Positions 53,020 through 62,694 of a stretch of 64,000 nt of DNA are shown here, piece after piece. Source of the DNA: Bacteroidales bacterium. Its GTDB lineage: Bacteria; Bacteroidota; Bacteroidia; Bacteroidales; UBA932. Every line of letters begins with the position of its first letter. Within the stretch, counting starts at the first letter, position 1. The notes under the pieces were generated by a model that ran no database searches, was not told where the DNA came from, and saw only the letters and a list, made by a program, of their open reading frames with translations. The stretch covers positions 1 through 64,000 of the forward strand of contig JAGBTG010000051.1 of NCBI GenBank assembly GCA_017631435.1, written 5' to 3'. Both the position numbers and the translations under genes were made by a program.

Positions 53020-54570
53020 ATGAAAAGACACTTGTTAAAATCGCTCTTGATTGCAGTTGCCGCTTTGATGGCGGTATCCTGCACCGGGGAGAAGAAACTC
53101 CCCAAGATTGCCATTGCGGGCATAAAAATAGAATCATGCACCTTCTCTCCTGCACTGAGCACTGAAGAGTCGTTCAATGTGGCAATTGGAGATGAAATCT
53201 ACGATATGATCCCGTACCTTCGTGAAGGTCAGCCCCTAAGGGAAAGGGCAGAGTGGGTTCCCGCACTTGTAGCCAGAGCTACACCTGGAGGAGCAGTAAC
53301 CAGGGAGACCTACGAGAAGTTTGTGGGAATCATCCTTGATTCACTTAAGGCCAATCTCCCTTTAGACGGTCTTGTATATGATATCCACGGCGCAATGAGC
53401 GTTGTGGGACTTGACGATCCCGAGGGAGATATGCTCAAGAGAATCCGCGAGGTTATTGGCAATGATGTGGTGGTTACCACCCCTATGGACCTCCACGGTA
53501 ATGTTTCATGGGATCTTGCAGTAAATTCAGACATGATCTGCTGCTACCGCATGGCACCTCATGAAGATGCATGGGAGACCCGCGAGAGGGCTGCCAGGAT
53601 ACTCATTGAGAGACTTGAGAGCGGCAAAGGAAAACCTGAGCACAAAGTTTGGATTCCTGTCCCTATCCTTCTTCCGGGAGAACAGACCTCAACCCGCGTG
53701 GAGCCTGCCAAATCGCTTTATGACATGACTTACCCGGCATCTGAACTTGACGGAGTAATTGATGCCTCAATATGGATTGGTTACGCCTGGGCAGACGAGC
53801 CACGCAACCATGCAGTTGTAATGGCAACCGGAGACAATAAGGAAAATGTAGTAAAGGCAGCACAGGATATTGCTCAGCATTTCTGGGATGTTCGCCACCA
53901 GTTTGATTTTGTAGCCCCTACAACAACACTGGAGGAGTGTCTTGCAAACGCCCTGAAAAAGGATGCCAAAAGACCTTATTATATCAGTGATACCGGAGAC
54001 AACCCAACAGCAGGAGGTGCCGGCGACGTAACCTGGACCCTCACCCAGCTCCTTAGCCGTAAAGAATTCAGGAATGCCAACGGTCCACAACTCATATATG
54101 CATCTCTTCCCGACAAGGACTTTGTAGCCAAAGCCAAGGAGGTTGGCGTTGGAGGCAAGATTGATATGGTTGCCGGAGCGGAGGTGGATGACAGATATGC
54201 CCCTCCTGTACGCCTGAAAGGTACAGTAACAGCCATCTATGACCACCCTACAAACTCAGAGGTTGCAGTAAAGGTTGGCAGCATTGATGTAATTGTAACA
54301 GAGATAAGAAAAGGATTCCACAAGGAGCATGAATTTACCAAGCTTGGCCTCAACCCGCGCACTGCAGACATAGTAATGGTTAAGATAGGATACCTTGAGC
54401 CTGAACTCTACAACATGCAGGCAGACTGGATGATGGCCCTTACCCTTGGCGGAGTGAACCAGGACCTGGCAGGCCTTCCATACAAAAGGATAAACAGGCC
54501 AATGTTCCCGGTAGACAAGGACATGCCTGATCCCGACCTTTCGGCAAGGTTTGTACCGTTTGTAAAATAG
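53020..54570 (+). CDS. M81 family (MlrC-like) metallopeptidase lipoprotein
   Basis: A 516-residue protein with a lipobox (MAVSC, lipid Cys near residue 21). The MlrC-type N-domain has IAGIKIESCTFSPALSTEES and the candidate metal site MDLHGNVS with YRMAPHEDAWETRERAA, and DTGDNPTAGGAGDVTWTL lies in the C-domain. MlrC relatives hydrolyse peptides or amides, but the substrate here is unknown. Last gene of the operon, before a bidirectional terminator. Confidence 0.9.
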   Translation: MKRHLLKSLLIAVAALMAVSCTGEKKLPKIAIAGIKIESCTFSPALSTEESFNVAIGDEIYDMIPYLREGQPLRERAEWVPALVARATPGGAVTRETYEKFVGIILDSLKANLPLDGLVYDIHGAMSVVGLDDPEGDMLKRIREVIGNDVVVTTPMDLHGNVSWDLAVNSDMICCYRMAPHEDAWETRERAARILIERLESGKGKPEHKVWIPVPILLPGEQTSTRVEPAKSLYDMTYPASELDGVIDASIWIGYAWADEPRNHAVVMATGDNKENVVKAAQDIAQHFWDVRHQFDFVAPTTTLEECLANALKKDAKRPYYISDTGDNPTAGGAGDVTWTLTQLLSRKEFRNANGPQLIYASLPDKDFVAKAKEVGVGGKIDMVAGAEVDDRYAPPVRLKGTVTAIYDHPTNSEVAVKVGSIDVIVTEIRKGFHKEHEFTKLGLNPRTADIVMVKIGYLEPELYNMQADWMMALTLGGVNQDLAGLPYKRINRPMFPVDKDMPDPDLSARFVPFVK

Positions 54571-54586
54571 AAATTGACAGATACAG

Positions 54587-54615
54587 AAAAAGGGTGACCG
54601 CTCGGCCACCCTTTT
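54587..54615. terminator. Bidirectional terminator between the M81 and ettA genes
   Basis: AAAAGGGTG pairs with CACCCTTTT, with a further CCG/CGG pairing inside. Poly-A and poly-T flank it on both sides, and the two genes converge on it. Confidence 0.85.
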
Positions 54616-54642
54616 CTTATTGTCTCCCTTTCAAGGAATCCG

Positions 54643-56319
54643 CTACTCCATAAGTTTCTTGTACTTGAATTTCTTGGGCTCAACGTTGCCAAGACGCATC
54701 TTCTTGTTCTCCTCGTATTCCGAGTAGGTACCCTCGTAGAAATAAACTTTAGAGTCACCCTCAAATGCAAGGATATGTGTACAGATACGGTCTAGGAACC
54801 AACGGTCGTGGGAGATAATAACCGCACAACCTGCAAAGCTCTCAAGACCTTCCTCCAAAGCACGGATAGTATTTACATCCACGTCATTGGTAGGCTCATC
54901 CAACAGTAGAACGTTGGCACCCTCCTTAAGTGTAAGGGCAAGGTGAAGACGGTTTCTCTCACCACCGCTCAATACACCGCACTTCTTCTCCTGGTCTGCA
55001 CCGCTGAAGTTGAAACGCGACACATATGCCCTTGCATTAACCTCCTTGTTGCCAAGTTTCACATACTCGGAATTCTCTGCAATTGTCTCGTATACAGTCT
55101 TCTCAGGATCTATGCTCTTGTGCTGCTGGTCTACATAAGCAACCTTAACGGTCTCACCAACCTTGAACTCACCTTTATTAGGGGTATCATAACCCATGAT
55201 AAGACGGAACAATGTGGTCTTTCCGGCACCGTTAGGACCAATAACGCCAACGATACCTGCAGGTGGAAGCTTGAAGTTCAATCCCTCATAAAGCACTTTG
55301 TCTCCAAATGCCTTGGTAACATCTATTGCCTCAATCACATTGGTTCCCAAACGTGGTCCGTTAGGGATAAAGATCTCAAGTTTCTCCTCTTTCTGCTTGC
55401 CGTCCTCGTTGAGCATCTTCTCATAAGCGCCCAAACGTGCCTTTGATTTTGCATGGCGTGCCTTAGGGGCCATTCTAACCCACTCAAGCTCCCTCTCCAA
55501 AGTCTTGCGGCGTTTGCTCTCCTGTTTCTCCTCAAGTTTAAGTCGGTTTGACTTCTGTTCCAGCCAAGAAGAGTAGTTTCCTTTCCATGGAATACCCTCG
55601 CCTCTATCCAACTCAAGAATCCAGCCTGCAACGTTATCAAGGAAGTAACGGTCGTGGGTAACGGCAATTACTGTACCCTTGTACTGCTGAAGGTGTGCCT
55701 CAAGCCACTGGATACTCTCTGTATCGAGGTGGTTGGTAGGCTCATCCAGCAAAAGCACATCAGGCTCCTGCAACAAAAGGCGGCAAAGGGCAACCCTTCT
55801 TCTCTCTCCTCCCGACAGATTCTTTACAAGGGCATCTGGCTCAGGACACATAAGTGCATCCATAGCTCTCTCCAATTTGGAATCAAGCTCCCATCCACCT
55901 ACATGCTCAATCTTCTCTGTAAGCTCACCCTGTCTCTCTATAAGTTTGGCCATCTGGTCGTCATCCATAGGCTCCATGAACTTCATGTTAATCTCCTCAT
56001 ACTCCTTAAGGACATCCACAATCTCCTGTACACCTTCCTCCACAATCTCCCTTACAGTCTTGTTCTCGTCCAGCTGAGGCTCCTGCTCAAGATATCCTAC
56101 AGAATAGCCCGGTGCCCAAACCACCTCACCTTTGTAAGATTTCTCAATACCGGCAATAATCTTCATAAGTGTAGACTTACCGGAACCGTTCAAACCGATA
56201 ATACCGATCTTTGCACCGTAGAAGAAAGACAAATAAATGTCTTTAAGGATTGTCTTGTTGTTGGCAGGCAAAGTCTTGCCTACGCCATTCATTGAAAAAA
56301 TGATTTTCTCGTCTGCCAT
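54643..56319 (-). CDS. ettA: ABC-F translation factor EttA
   Basis: A 558-residue ABC-F ATPase that opens MADEKIIFSMNGVGKTLPAN, typical of EttA, which gates entry of the ribosome into elongation according to energy state. Domain 1: GLNGSGKST, NLSGGERRRVALCR, VLLLDEPTNHLD. The arm between the domains is ETTA-like (GIPWKGNYSSWLEQKSNRL). Domain 2: GPNGAGKTT, VLSGGERNRLHLAL, LLLDEPTNDVD. A minus-strand TATCTTTG box at 56339-56346 lies 20 bp before this ATG. The reading frame is open upstream to 56832, which encodes an AraC-type domain. Confidence 0.93.
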   Translation of the reverse strand: MADEKIIFSMNGVGKTLPANNKTILKDIYLSFFYGAKIGIIGLNGSGKSTLMKIIAGIEKSYKGEVVWAPGYSVGYLEQEPQLDENKTVREIVEEGVQEIVDVLKEYEEINMKFMEPMDDDQMAKLIERQGELTEKIEHVGGWELDSKLERAMDALMCPEPDALVKNLSGGERRRVALCRLLLQEPDVLLLDEPTNHLDTESIQWLEAHLQQYKGTVIAVTHDRYFLDNVAGWILELDRGEGIPWKGNYSSWLEQKSNRLKLEEKQESKRRKTLERELEWVRMAPKARHAKSKARLGAYEKMLNEDGKQKEEKLEIFIPNGPRLGTNVIEAIDVTKAFGDKVLYEGLNFKLPPAGIVGVIGPNGAGKTTLFRLIMGYDTPNKGEFKVGETVKVAYVDQQHKSIDPEKTVYETIAENSEYVKLGNKEVNARAYVSRFNFSGADQEKKCGVLSGGERNRLHLALTLKEGANVLLLDEPTNDVDVNTIRALEEGLESFAGCAVIISHDRWFLDRICTHILAFEGDSKVYFYEGTYSEYEENKKMRLGNVEPKKFKYKKLME

Positions 56320-56832
56320 ATCTTTATACAAATTTGTACAAAGATACTTCTTTTTGAGCAAATAACCTTCTTCATCCACAATATCGAGCATAGAGCGGTA
56401 AAATGCCCTGAGTGACGGGAAGCCGCATACAATTGCCATATCCACCACATCAAGGTCCCTGTATACCATTTCTGATGCATATTTGAGCCTCAACATATTC
56501 AGATACTGTTCAAACCTCATCATCTTCTTCTCCCTGAACATCTTTGCAAGATATGTCCTGTTGGTTCCCGCCTCCTTCGCCAATGTCTCCATAGTCAGAT
56601 TGCTGTCGAGATAAAGCTGTCGGGAAGACATGAGGGAATCCACTTTGTATTCAATCTGGGAGAGTTTGTCCTGCCCGGCATCAAATTTCACAACGCAGTT
56701 GCAATGGCTGTCAATGCAAATGTCCGGCATTTCATTCCCGTACCCCGCCCTCTCAATGAGAAATTTCCGTACACTGTTGAGAATCTTAAGCAGCTGCCTA
56801 CAGCAGATAGTCATCAACATCAACCTTTTCAT
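56320..56832 (-). CDS. AraC-type HTH domain in frame with ettA (no stop between)
   Basis: About 171 codons upstream of ettA in the same frame, from an ATG at 56832. The core is a double-HTH AraC domain: NLTMETLAKEAGTNRTYLAK, EQYLNMLRLKYASEMVY and VVDMAIVCGFPSLRAFYRSM. The usual end motif of AraC (GxTPxxYR) is not kept and the frame runs through LYKDMADEKI into EttA. It overlaps the end of the upstream AraC gene by 35 bp. It could be translated as a fusion, or be a regulator that has lost its stop while ettA starts separately. Confidence 0.6.
56339..56346 (-). promoter_or_regulatory. -7 box of ettA inside the AraC-EttA frame
   Basis: Minus-strand TATCTTTG, an exact TAnnTTTG match 20 bp before the EttA ATG, inside the continuous frame. 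It supports separate transcription of ettA. Confidence 0.5.
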
Positions 56833-57922
56833 TGTTTATCAGTTTTGCCTTTACCATCCTGGACCAGTCTCCAGGGGTAAATCCGGTATTGTATTTGAAC
56901 ACTATTGAAAAATTGCTTTGGGAACTGAACCCGCACAACTCAGCCAAAGGTCTCATATCCTGTCCAGGATCCTTGAGAAACAACAGGCAGGCTTCCCTTA
57001 TCCTGTAATGGTTTACAAACTGACAGAAATTTTTGGACAAGCGGGTATTGAGGGCCCTTGAGAGATATGTTTTGTTGGTTCCTATGCGGCGGGCAATATC
57101 TATAAGCTTTATCTCCGGATTAAGATACAGCTTCTCCTTCTCAAACAGGACCATTATGCTGTAGATTATCCTGGCATCCTCCATAATGCACTCATTGAAA
57201 GCATTCCCCTCATCCTCAAGGAAACTCCCGTCTCGGAACGATTTGCCCAGAACGTAGGCCTTCTTTCTGAGGGCAAGCTTGTCGTTCATCAGCAGACAAT
57301 GGGGCTTATACCTGAACAGCACCATCAACGGAACCATGGAAAGGGGAAGCAGGAGCAGCAATGAAACTGAATCCCCAAATTTCACGCAATTCACCATACA
57401 TACAACACCGCCACCGGCTACTGAAAATACTATCCCCTTCTGAAGGGCCTGCAGCAGTTTCTCCAGGCTGAGAATGTTTTTGGGGAATTTTTCATTTTTG
57501 TTCCACAGCAGAAATGTAGCACAATGGCAACAAACCACAAGGAACATATGCACCAGGGGGATCCCGTCACTGCAACTGAAAAACACATGGCACAAATAAT
57601 CTGATACCGGCAGAAACATCATAAAAGCCACTACACACAATACAATCCTCCACATATCCTTTGGAAAAAGGACATACCAGAAGTAACATATTCCCCATAG
57701 GGAAACCTGAACCGCAATCCTTGTTGCCAACACCTGAGGTCCCGCCGGAAGAAGAAGGGCAAACAGGAACACCGGTATAGGGAACATGATTTCATTGCCT
57801 TCAACCGAATGGCCGTTTCTCCTCCACTTTAAATACAACTTTACTATAGCAGCAATATAAACGGCTGCTATTAAAACTTTCAACACCATTCCGCACATTT
57901 TGATTTTCGCATCGTTCTGCAA
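56798..57922 (-). CDS. Membrane-anchored AraC-family regulator
   Basis: A 374-residue protein with about seven membrane helices in the first 220 residues, followed by a cytoplasmic AraC domain (IDIARRIGTNKTYLSRAL, RPLAELCGFSSQSNFSIVFK, NTGFTPGDWSRMV). Helix-rich AraC regulators of this kind occur in Bacteroidetes and may sense a membrane signal. The gene overlaps the AraC-EttA frame, so the two AraC domains are probably one transcription unit. Signal and targets unknown. Confidence 0.85.
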   Translation of the reverse strand: MQNDAKIKMCGMVLKVLIAAVYIAAIVKLYLKWRRNGHSVEGNEIMFPIPVFLFALLLPAGPQVLATRIAVQVSLWGICYFWYVLFPKDMWRIVLCVVAFMMFLPVSDYLCHVFFSCSDGIPLVHMFLVVCCHCATFLLWNKNEKFPKNILSLEKLLQALQKGIVFSVAGGGVVCMVNCVKFGDSVSLLLLLPLSMVPLMVLFRYKPHCLLMNDKLALRKKAYVLGKSFRDGSFLEDEGNAFNECIMEDARIIYSIMVLFEKEKLYLNPEIKLIDIARRIGTNKTYLSRALNTRLSKNFCQFVNHYRIREACLLFLKDPGQDMRPLAELCGFSSQSNFSIVFKYNTGFTPGDWSRMVKAKLINNEKVDVDDYLL

Positions 57923-57947
57923 AAATATTTATTGGAGGTGCTTTACA

Positions 57948-57972
57948 ATAAAAAAGGGACCTTACAGGTCCC
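57948..57972 (-). terminator. Terminator of the YitT genes
   Basis: Stem GGGACCT / AGGTCCC with a 3-nt loop, followed on the minus strand by six Ts, about 35 bp after the stop at 58006. Confidence 0.85.
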
Positions 57973-58005
57973 AAGTTTTTCTTTTTTCTAAAATTGCTTT
58001 TTTTG

Positions 58006-58944
58006 TCATTTCTTTATTTGGTCAAATCCTTTTCCATAAACGCCTGACACACTGGCTACTGACAAAAAGGCATCCCTGTCTATCTCCCTTACCATCCTAT
58101 AGAGGAGATTCATGTCATCTTTCCTCATAATCACCATTACAATCTTACTGTGCTGCTTTGTATACCACCCCTGACCGTCAATAAGGGTAACTCCCCTGCC
58201 GGTCTGGCTGGTAATTGCATCTGCAAGTTCTGCATATTTCTTGGAGAAAATGAACAGCTGCAAAGACTGTTTTGTTCCCGATATGAACATGTCTATAGAA
58301 TAGCTGCAGGCACCTATAAGGATATAGCCGTAAAGTATTCTGGCAAACCTCTCGCCCCAGGTTTCTACACCAACTACAACACCGTTTGCATCAACCACAT
58401 CGGCAGCAGGCAAAAGAAGTGAAGAAGCAATGATAAAGATATCCAACAGCAGTATCACCCTACCTGCAGATACATTCCTGTATTTTACAATCATCAGGGC
58501 AACTATATCGGTTCCACCGGTACTTCCGCCCTGTGAGAAACTGATACCAATACCAAGTCCTGCACACACACCACCAAAGATCGCACACAGCAACTTGCCG
58601 TTGGAGATTGCTATCTCCTGAATGAATGTCTGGGAAATAAGCGGCGGTACAATCTCATAGAAAACGGAAATCATTACTATTGCATACACCGTCTTCACCC
58701 CAAACGCCTTGCCCAGCACCTTAAGCGCAATGAGCAGCAGCACGAGGTTTATTATAAAGAATGATACACTCACCGGAATATTGAAGGCATACAGCAATAT
58801 TGCCGATATACCCGATACTCCACCACCTACCATATTGTTGGGGATGACAAATATTATCCAACCCAAAGCATAAAGAAGAAGGCCCAATGTCATTATAAAA
58901 TAGGCCTTGACTTCCCCCATTATTTTACAAAACTTATTGTCCAT
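58006..58944 (-). CDS. YitT family membrane protein, copy 2
   Basis: A 312-residue protein with five or six membrane helices (YitT_membrane/DUF161) and a C-terminal soluble DUF2179 domain (SLQLFIFSKKYAELADAITS, RGVTLIDGQGWYTKQ). Segments such as VGGGVSGISAILLYAF and [20 protein letters not shown] are typical. Function unknown. Start chosen at 58944 (MDNKFCKIMGEV), just after the stop of copy 1; a longer reading to 58986 overlaps it. Confidence 0.9.
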   Translation of the reverse strand: MDNKFCKIMGEVKAYFIMTLGLLLYALGWIIFVIPNNMVGGGVSGISAILLYAFNIPVSVSFFIINLVLLLIALKVLGKAFGVKTVYAIVMISVFYEIVPPLISQTFIQEIAISNGKLLCAIFGGVCAGLGIGISFSQGGSTGGTDIVALMIVKYRNVSAGRVILLLDIFIIASSLLLPAADVVDANGVVVGVETWGERFARILYGYILIGACSYSIDMFISGTKQSLQLFIFSKKYAELADAITSQTGRGVTLIDGQGWYTKQHSKIVMVIMRKDDMNLLYRMVREIDRDAFLSVASVSGVYGKGFDQIKK

Positions 58945-58954
58945 TTCCTTTTTG

Positions 58955-59872
58955 TTATTTTTCCTGTATCTGCTTGAATTCGGCATGTGGCTTACGCCTC
59001 ACTTTCACCGTTTCAAAGCCGTTACCATACACGCTCATTGCTGAGCATACAGAGATAAATGCCCTGTTGTCAACCTCCATTATAGCCTGGGTAATCTCAG
59101 CCAGCTGCTGTTTGCGGGCAATCACAACAAGAAGCTTTCCTTCCTGTTTTGAATGCCACCCCATAGACTGCAATGCCGTTACACCCCTGTTGAGCTGGGT
59201 AGATACCATATCGGCCATCTCCTGATACTTTGAAGTAAAAATCAGTATCTGCACAGACTGTTTTGAACCTGTTATCAGTACATCAAGCAAGTATGAGAAT
59301 GATACCATCTGAATGTAGCCGTATATGACATCCTGCAACCCCTTGTCGGGAAGAAAATATATTGATCCCACAATCAGAAGGTCGCAGTAGAGGAATACCT
59401 TGCCCAAAGAGATCTCCCTGTATTTGGAGACAATGAGGGCTATAATGTCTGTTCCTCCCGTACTTCCACCCTGATTGAAGATCCATGAGATTCCCACTGC
59501 ACTTATGGAACCTCCAAGAATAGCGTTGATAAAGGTATCAGGGATATCTGAAAAGCCTGTTATCCAGGCGAATTCAGGAAGCACCCTGAACATGGCACTG
59601 GCCAGGAAGATGGCATATATTGTCTTCAGGCCAAAAGCATTTCCCAAAATCATGGTTCCCGCTATGAGCAACCCTACATTTACCATAAGGTAAGTGTAGG
59701 ATATCTCAAAGCCGGTTGCATAATATATGATTGATGCTATACCGGTAACACCACCGCCTGCAACTCCGTGTGGAATAAGGAAAGCCACCCAGCTGAAACA
59801 GTACAGGAAGGTTCCCAGCGAGATTATCACATAGGATTTTATCTCTTTCAATATGTCCAATTTGCCTAGCAA
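58955..59872 (-). CDS. YitT family membrane protein, copy 1
   Basis: A 305-residue paralog of the next gene: [40 protein letters not shown] and a C-terminal DUF2179 domain ([15 protein letters not shown]). The start codon appears to be TTG at 59872, overlapping the leuS stop by 7 bp (TTGCTAG). No ATG or GTG lies close downstream in frame. Translation is probably coupled to leuS. Confidence 0.88.
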   Translation of the reverse strand: MLGKLDILKEIKSYVIISLGTFLYCFSWVAFLIPHGVAGGGVTGIASIIYYATGFEISYTYLMVNVGLLIAGTMILGNAFGLKTIYAIFLASAMFRVLPEFAWITGFSDIPDTFINAILGGSISAVGISWIFNQGGSTGGTDIIALIVSKYREISLGKVFLYCDLLIVGSIYFLPDKGLQDVIYGYIQMVSFSYLLDVLITGSKQSVQILIFTSKYQEMADMVSTQLNRGVTALQSMGWHSKQEGKLLVVIARKQQLAEITQAIMEVDNRAFISVCSAMSVYGNGFETVKVRRKPHAEFKQIQEK

Positions 59873-62649
59873 ACTACGTTGATGATTTTATTAGGTACTA
59901 CAATCACTTTCTTTATACCGTTCTCCCCAACATATTTGGCAGTATTTTCGTTTGCACGTACAGCCTGCTCAACCTCTGCAGGGGTAAGGCTCTTTGAGAG
60001 CTCCAGTTTGAACCTCATCTTTCCGTTGAAAGATACTGGGTACTCAAATGTATTCTCTACAGTGTAAGCCTCAACATACTCAGGGAAAGAAGCCTTTGAA
60101 ACACTCTCAGTGTTGCCAAGCAGGCTCCATAGCTCCTCGGTAATGTGAGGGGCAAATGGAGAAAGAAGTACAACCATCTGCTCAAGAATCTCCTTCTTGT
60201 TGCACTTGAGGTCTGTAAGCTCGTTCAATGCAATCATGAACGCACTCACTGAAGTGTTGAACGAGAAGTTCTCAATGTCTGTACCCACTTTCTTGATAAG
60301 CTTATGCAAAGCCTTCAACTCTGCTGGAGAAGCTTTCTCATCTGAAACAATCCAGTTGCCTTCCCTGTCCCAGAACATTCTCCAGAACTTTTTGAGGAAT
60401 CTGTTTACACCGTCAATACCTTTGGTATCCCAAGGCTTGCTCTGCTCAAGAGGTCCAAGGAACATCTCATACAATCTTAGTGTATCGGCACCGTAGCTGT
60501 TGCAGATGTTGTCGGGATTAACAACATTGAACATGGATTTGCTCATCTTCTCAACTGCATAGCCGCAAACATACTCACCGTTCTCTGTAATGAACTCAGC
60601 GTTTGCATAGTCAGGCATCCACGCCTTGAACGCCTCCATATCCAATTTATCATTGGTTACAATGTTCACATCCACATGGATCTCAGTTGTATCATACTGG
60701 TCTTTAAGGCCATATGAAACAAAGGTATTTGTATTCTTTATTCTGTATACAAAGTTTGAGCGGCCCTGGATCATACCCTGGTTGATAAGCTTCTTGAACG
60801 GCTCTTTCTCAACCACGTAACCCATATCGTACAAGAACTTGTTCCAGAATCTTGAGTAGATAAGGTGACCTGTTGCATGCTCTGTACCACCAATGTAAAG
60901 GTCTACATTTCTCCAGTATGCATCCACCTCTTTGCCTACAAGTGCTGAATCGTTTGCAGGATCCATATATCTGAGGTAATAAGCACTACTTCCTGCAAAG
61001 CCAGGCATAGTACTCTTCTCCAGAGGATATCCGTTGTAAGTCCAGTTCTCTGCACGTGCCAATGGTGGCTCACCATCCTCAGTTGGAAGGAATTTGTCCA
61101 CCTCAGGCAACTGCAGTGGAAGCTCCTCCTCAGGTACAGGAGTTGCAATGCCGTCCTTGTAGTAGATAGGGAACGGCTCACCCCAATATCTCTGTCTTGA
61201 GAAAATTGCATCCCTCAATCTGTAATTGATCTTTCTGCGGCCAATGCCAAGTCTCTCCACCTCATCAATTGCAGCAGGAATTGCCTCCTTCACTGTTTTT
61301 CCCGACAAGAATCCACTGTTGCACATAACACCTTCCTTGGCATCAAAGCTCTCAGTGCTCACATCACAACCCTCAATCAGAGGTATGATTGGAAGATTGA
61401 AAGTCTTTGCAAAGTTGTAGTCACGGCTATCGTGTGCAGGCACCGCCATAATGGCACCTGTACCGTAACCTGCAAGAACATACTCTGAAACCCACACAGG
61501 AACCTGCTCACCTGTGAAAGGATTCACTGCATAAGAACCTGTAAACACACCTGTCACCTTTCTGGTCTCAGCCATTCTCTCACGCTCGGTCTTCTTCTTG
61601 GCCTCAAGCAAGTATGCCTCAACAGCCTCTTTCTGACCTTTTGTAGCAAGTTTTGCAACCCACTCGCTCTCAGGGGCAAGAACCATGAAAGTAACACCAA
61701 ATACTGTATCTGCACGGGTTGTGAAGATTGTCATGTCATACTCGGCACTCTCGCCCTGCACAGGATCAGTATTGGCAACTTTGAAGACCATCTCAGCACC
61801 CTGTGACTTTCCAATCCAGTTCTTCTGCATCTCCTTAAGTGCATCGGTCCACTCAAGCTCCTCCATATCAGCCAAAAGTCTCTCTGCATATGCAGAAACC
61901 CTCAACTGCCACTGTTTCATCATCTTCTGCTCTACAGGATGGCCTCCACGTACAGAAAGTCCCTCCTTAACCTCATCGTTTGCAAGCACAGTTCCCAAAG
62001 CAGGACACCAGTTCACTGCTGTCTCACCCTGGTAAGCGATTCTGTACTGCATAAGGATATTGCTCTTCTCAAGCTCTGAATATGAAGCCCATTGCTCAGC
62101 TGTAAAAGACGGAACATCACCGCAAGCGGCATCTACATTTGCATTACCCTCTGCGGCAAAAGTCTCCTCAAGCTCAGAAATTGGGCATGCTTTTGCAACC
62201 TTATTGTTGTAATATGAACCGAACATCTTAAGGAAAGCCCACTGTGTCCATTTATAGTAGCCAGGCTCACAAGTTCTGATCTCACGGTCCCAATCGTAAG
62301 AGAAACCTATACGGTCCATCTGCTCACGATATCTGTTGATATTTTTCTCTGTAGTAACAGCCGGATGCTGGCCGGTCTGGATTGCGTACTGCTCAGCTGG
62401 AAGGCCAAACGCATCATAACCCATAGGATGAAGTACGTTGAATCCCTTCAGTCTCTTGTAGCGGCTGTAGATATCACTTGCAATGTAGCCCAGAGGATGG
62501 CCCACATGCAATCCCGCTCCAGAAGGATACGGGAACATATCCAATACGTAATATTTTGGTTTTGAGGAGTCTGCCTCTACCTTAAAGGTATGGTTCTTTG
62601 CCCAGAACTCCTGCCATTTTTTCTCAATGTCTAAAAAATTGTACTCCAT
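59866..62649 (-). CDS. leuS: Leucyl-tRNA synthetase
   Basis: A 927-residue class I synthetase. It has the HIGH motif in [18 protein letters not shown], an editing (CP1) domain including [23 protein letters not shown] in [15 protein letters not shown] and an anticodon-binding helical domain. Start set at 62649 ([13 protein letters not shown]), since the ATG at 62688 adds an atypical leader. The length is somewhat above the E. coli enzyme. Confidence 0.97.
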   Translation of the reverse strand: MEYNFLDIEKKWQEFWAKNHTFKVEADSSKPKYYVLDMFPYPSGAGLHVGHPLGYIASDIYSRYKRLKGFNVLHPMGYDAFGLPAEQYAIQTGQHPAVTTEKNINRYREQMDRIGFSYDWDREIRTCEPGYYKWTQWAFLKMFGSYYNNKVAKACPISELEETFAAEGNANVDAACGDVPSFTAEQWASYSELEKSNILMQYRIAYQGETAVNWCPALGTVLANDEVKEGLSVRGGHPVEQKMMKQWQLRVSAYAERLLADMEELEWTDALKEMQKNWIGKSQGAEMVFKVANTDPVQGESAEYDMTIFTTRADTVFGVTFMVLAPESEWVAKLATKGQKEAVEAYLLEAKKKTERERMAETRKVTGVFTGSYAVNPFTGEQVPVWVSEYVLAGYGTGAIMAVPAHDSRDYNFAKTFNLPIIPLIEGCDVSTESFDAKEGVMCNSGFLSGKTVKEAIPAAIDEVERLGIGRRKINYRLRDAIFSRQRYWGEPFPIYYKDGIATPVPEEELPLQLPEVDKFLPTEDGEPPLARAENWTYNGYPLEKSTMPGFAGSSAYYLRYMDPANDSALVGKEVDAYWRNVDLYIGGTEHATGHLIYSRFWNKFLYDMGYVVEKEPFKKLINQGMIQGRSNFVYRIKNTNTFVSYGLKDQYDTTEIHVDVNIVTNDKLDMEAFKAWMPDYANAEFITENGEYVCGYAVEKMSKSMFNVVNPDNICNSYGADTLRLYEMFLGPLEQSKPWDTKGIDGVNRFLKKFWRMFWDREGNWIVSDEKASPAELKALHKLIKKVGTDIENFSFNTSVSAFMIALNELTDLKCNKKEILEQMVVLLSPFAPHITEELWSLLGNTESVSKASFPEYVEAYTVENTFEYPVSFNGKMRFKLELSKSLTPAEVEQAVRANENTAKYVGENGIKKVIVVPNKIINVVC

Positions 62650-62694
62650 TTTCAGATTGTATTTATTCAACCTGCAAATGTAGTACAATTTTGC

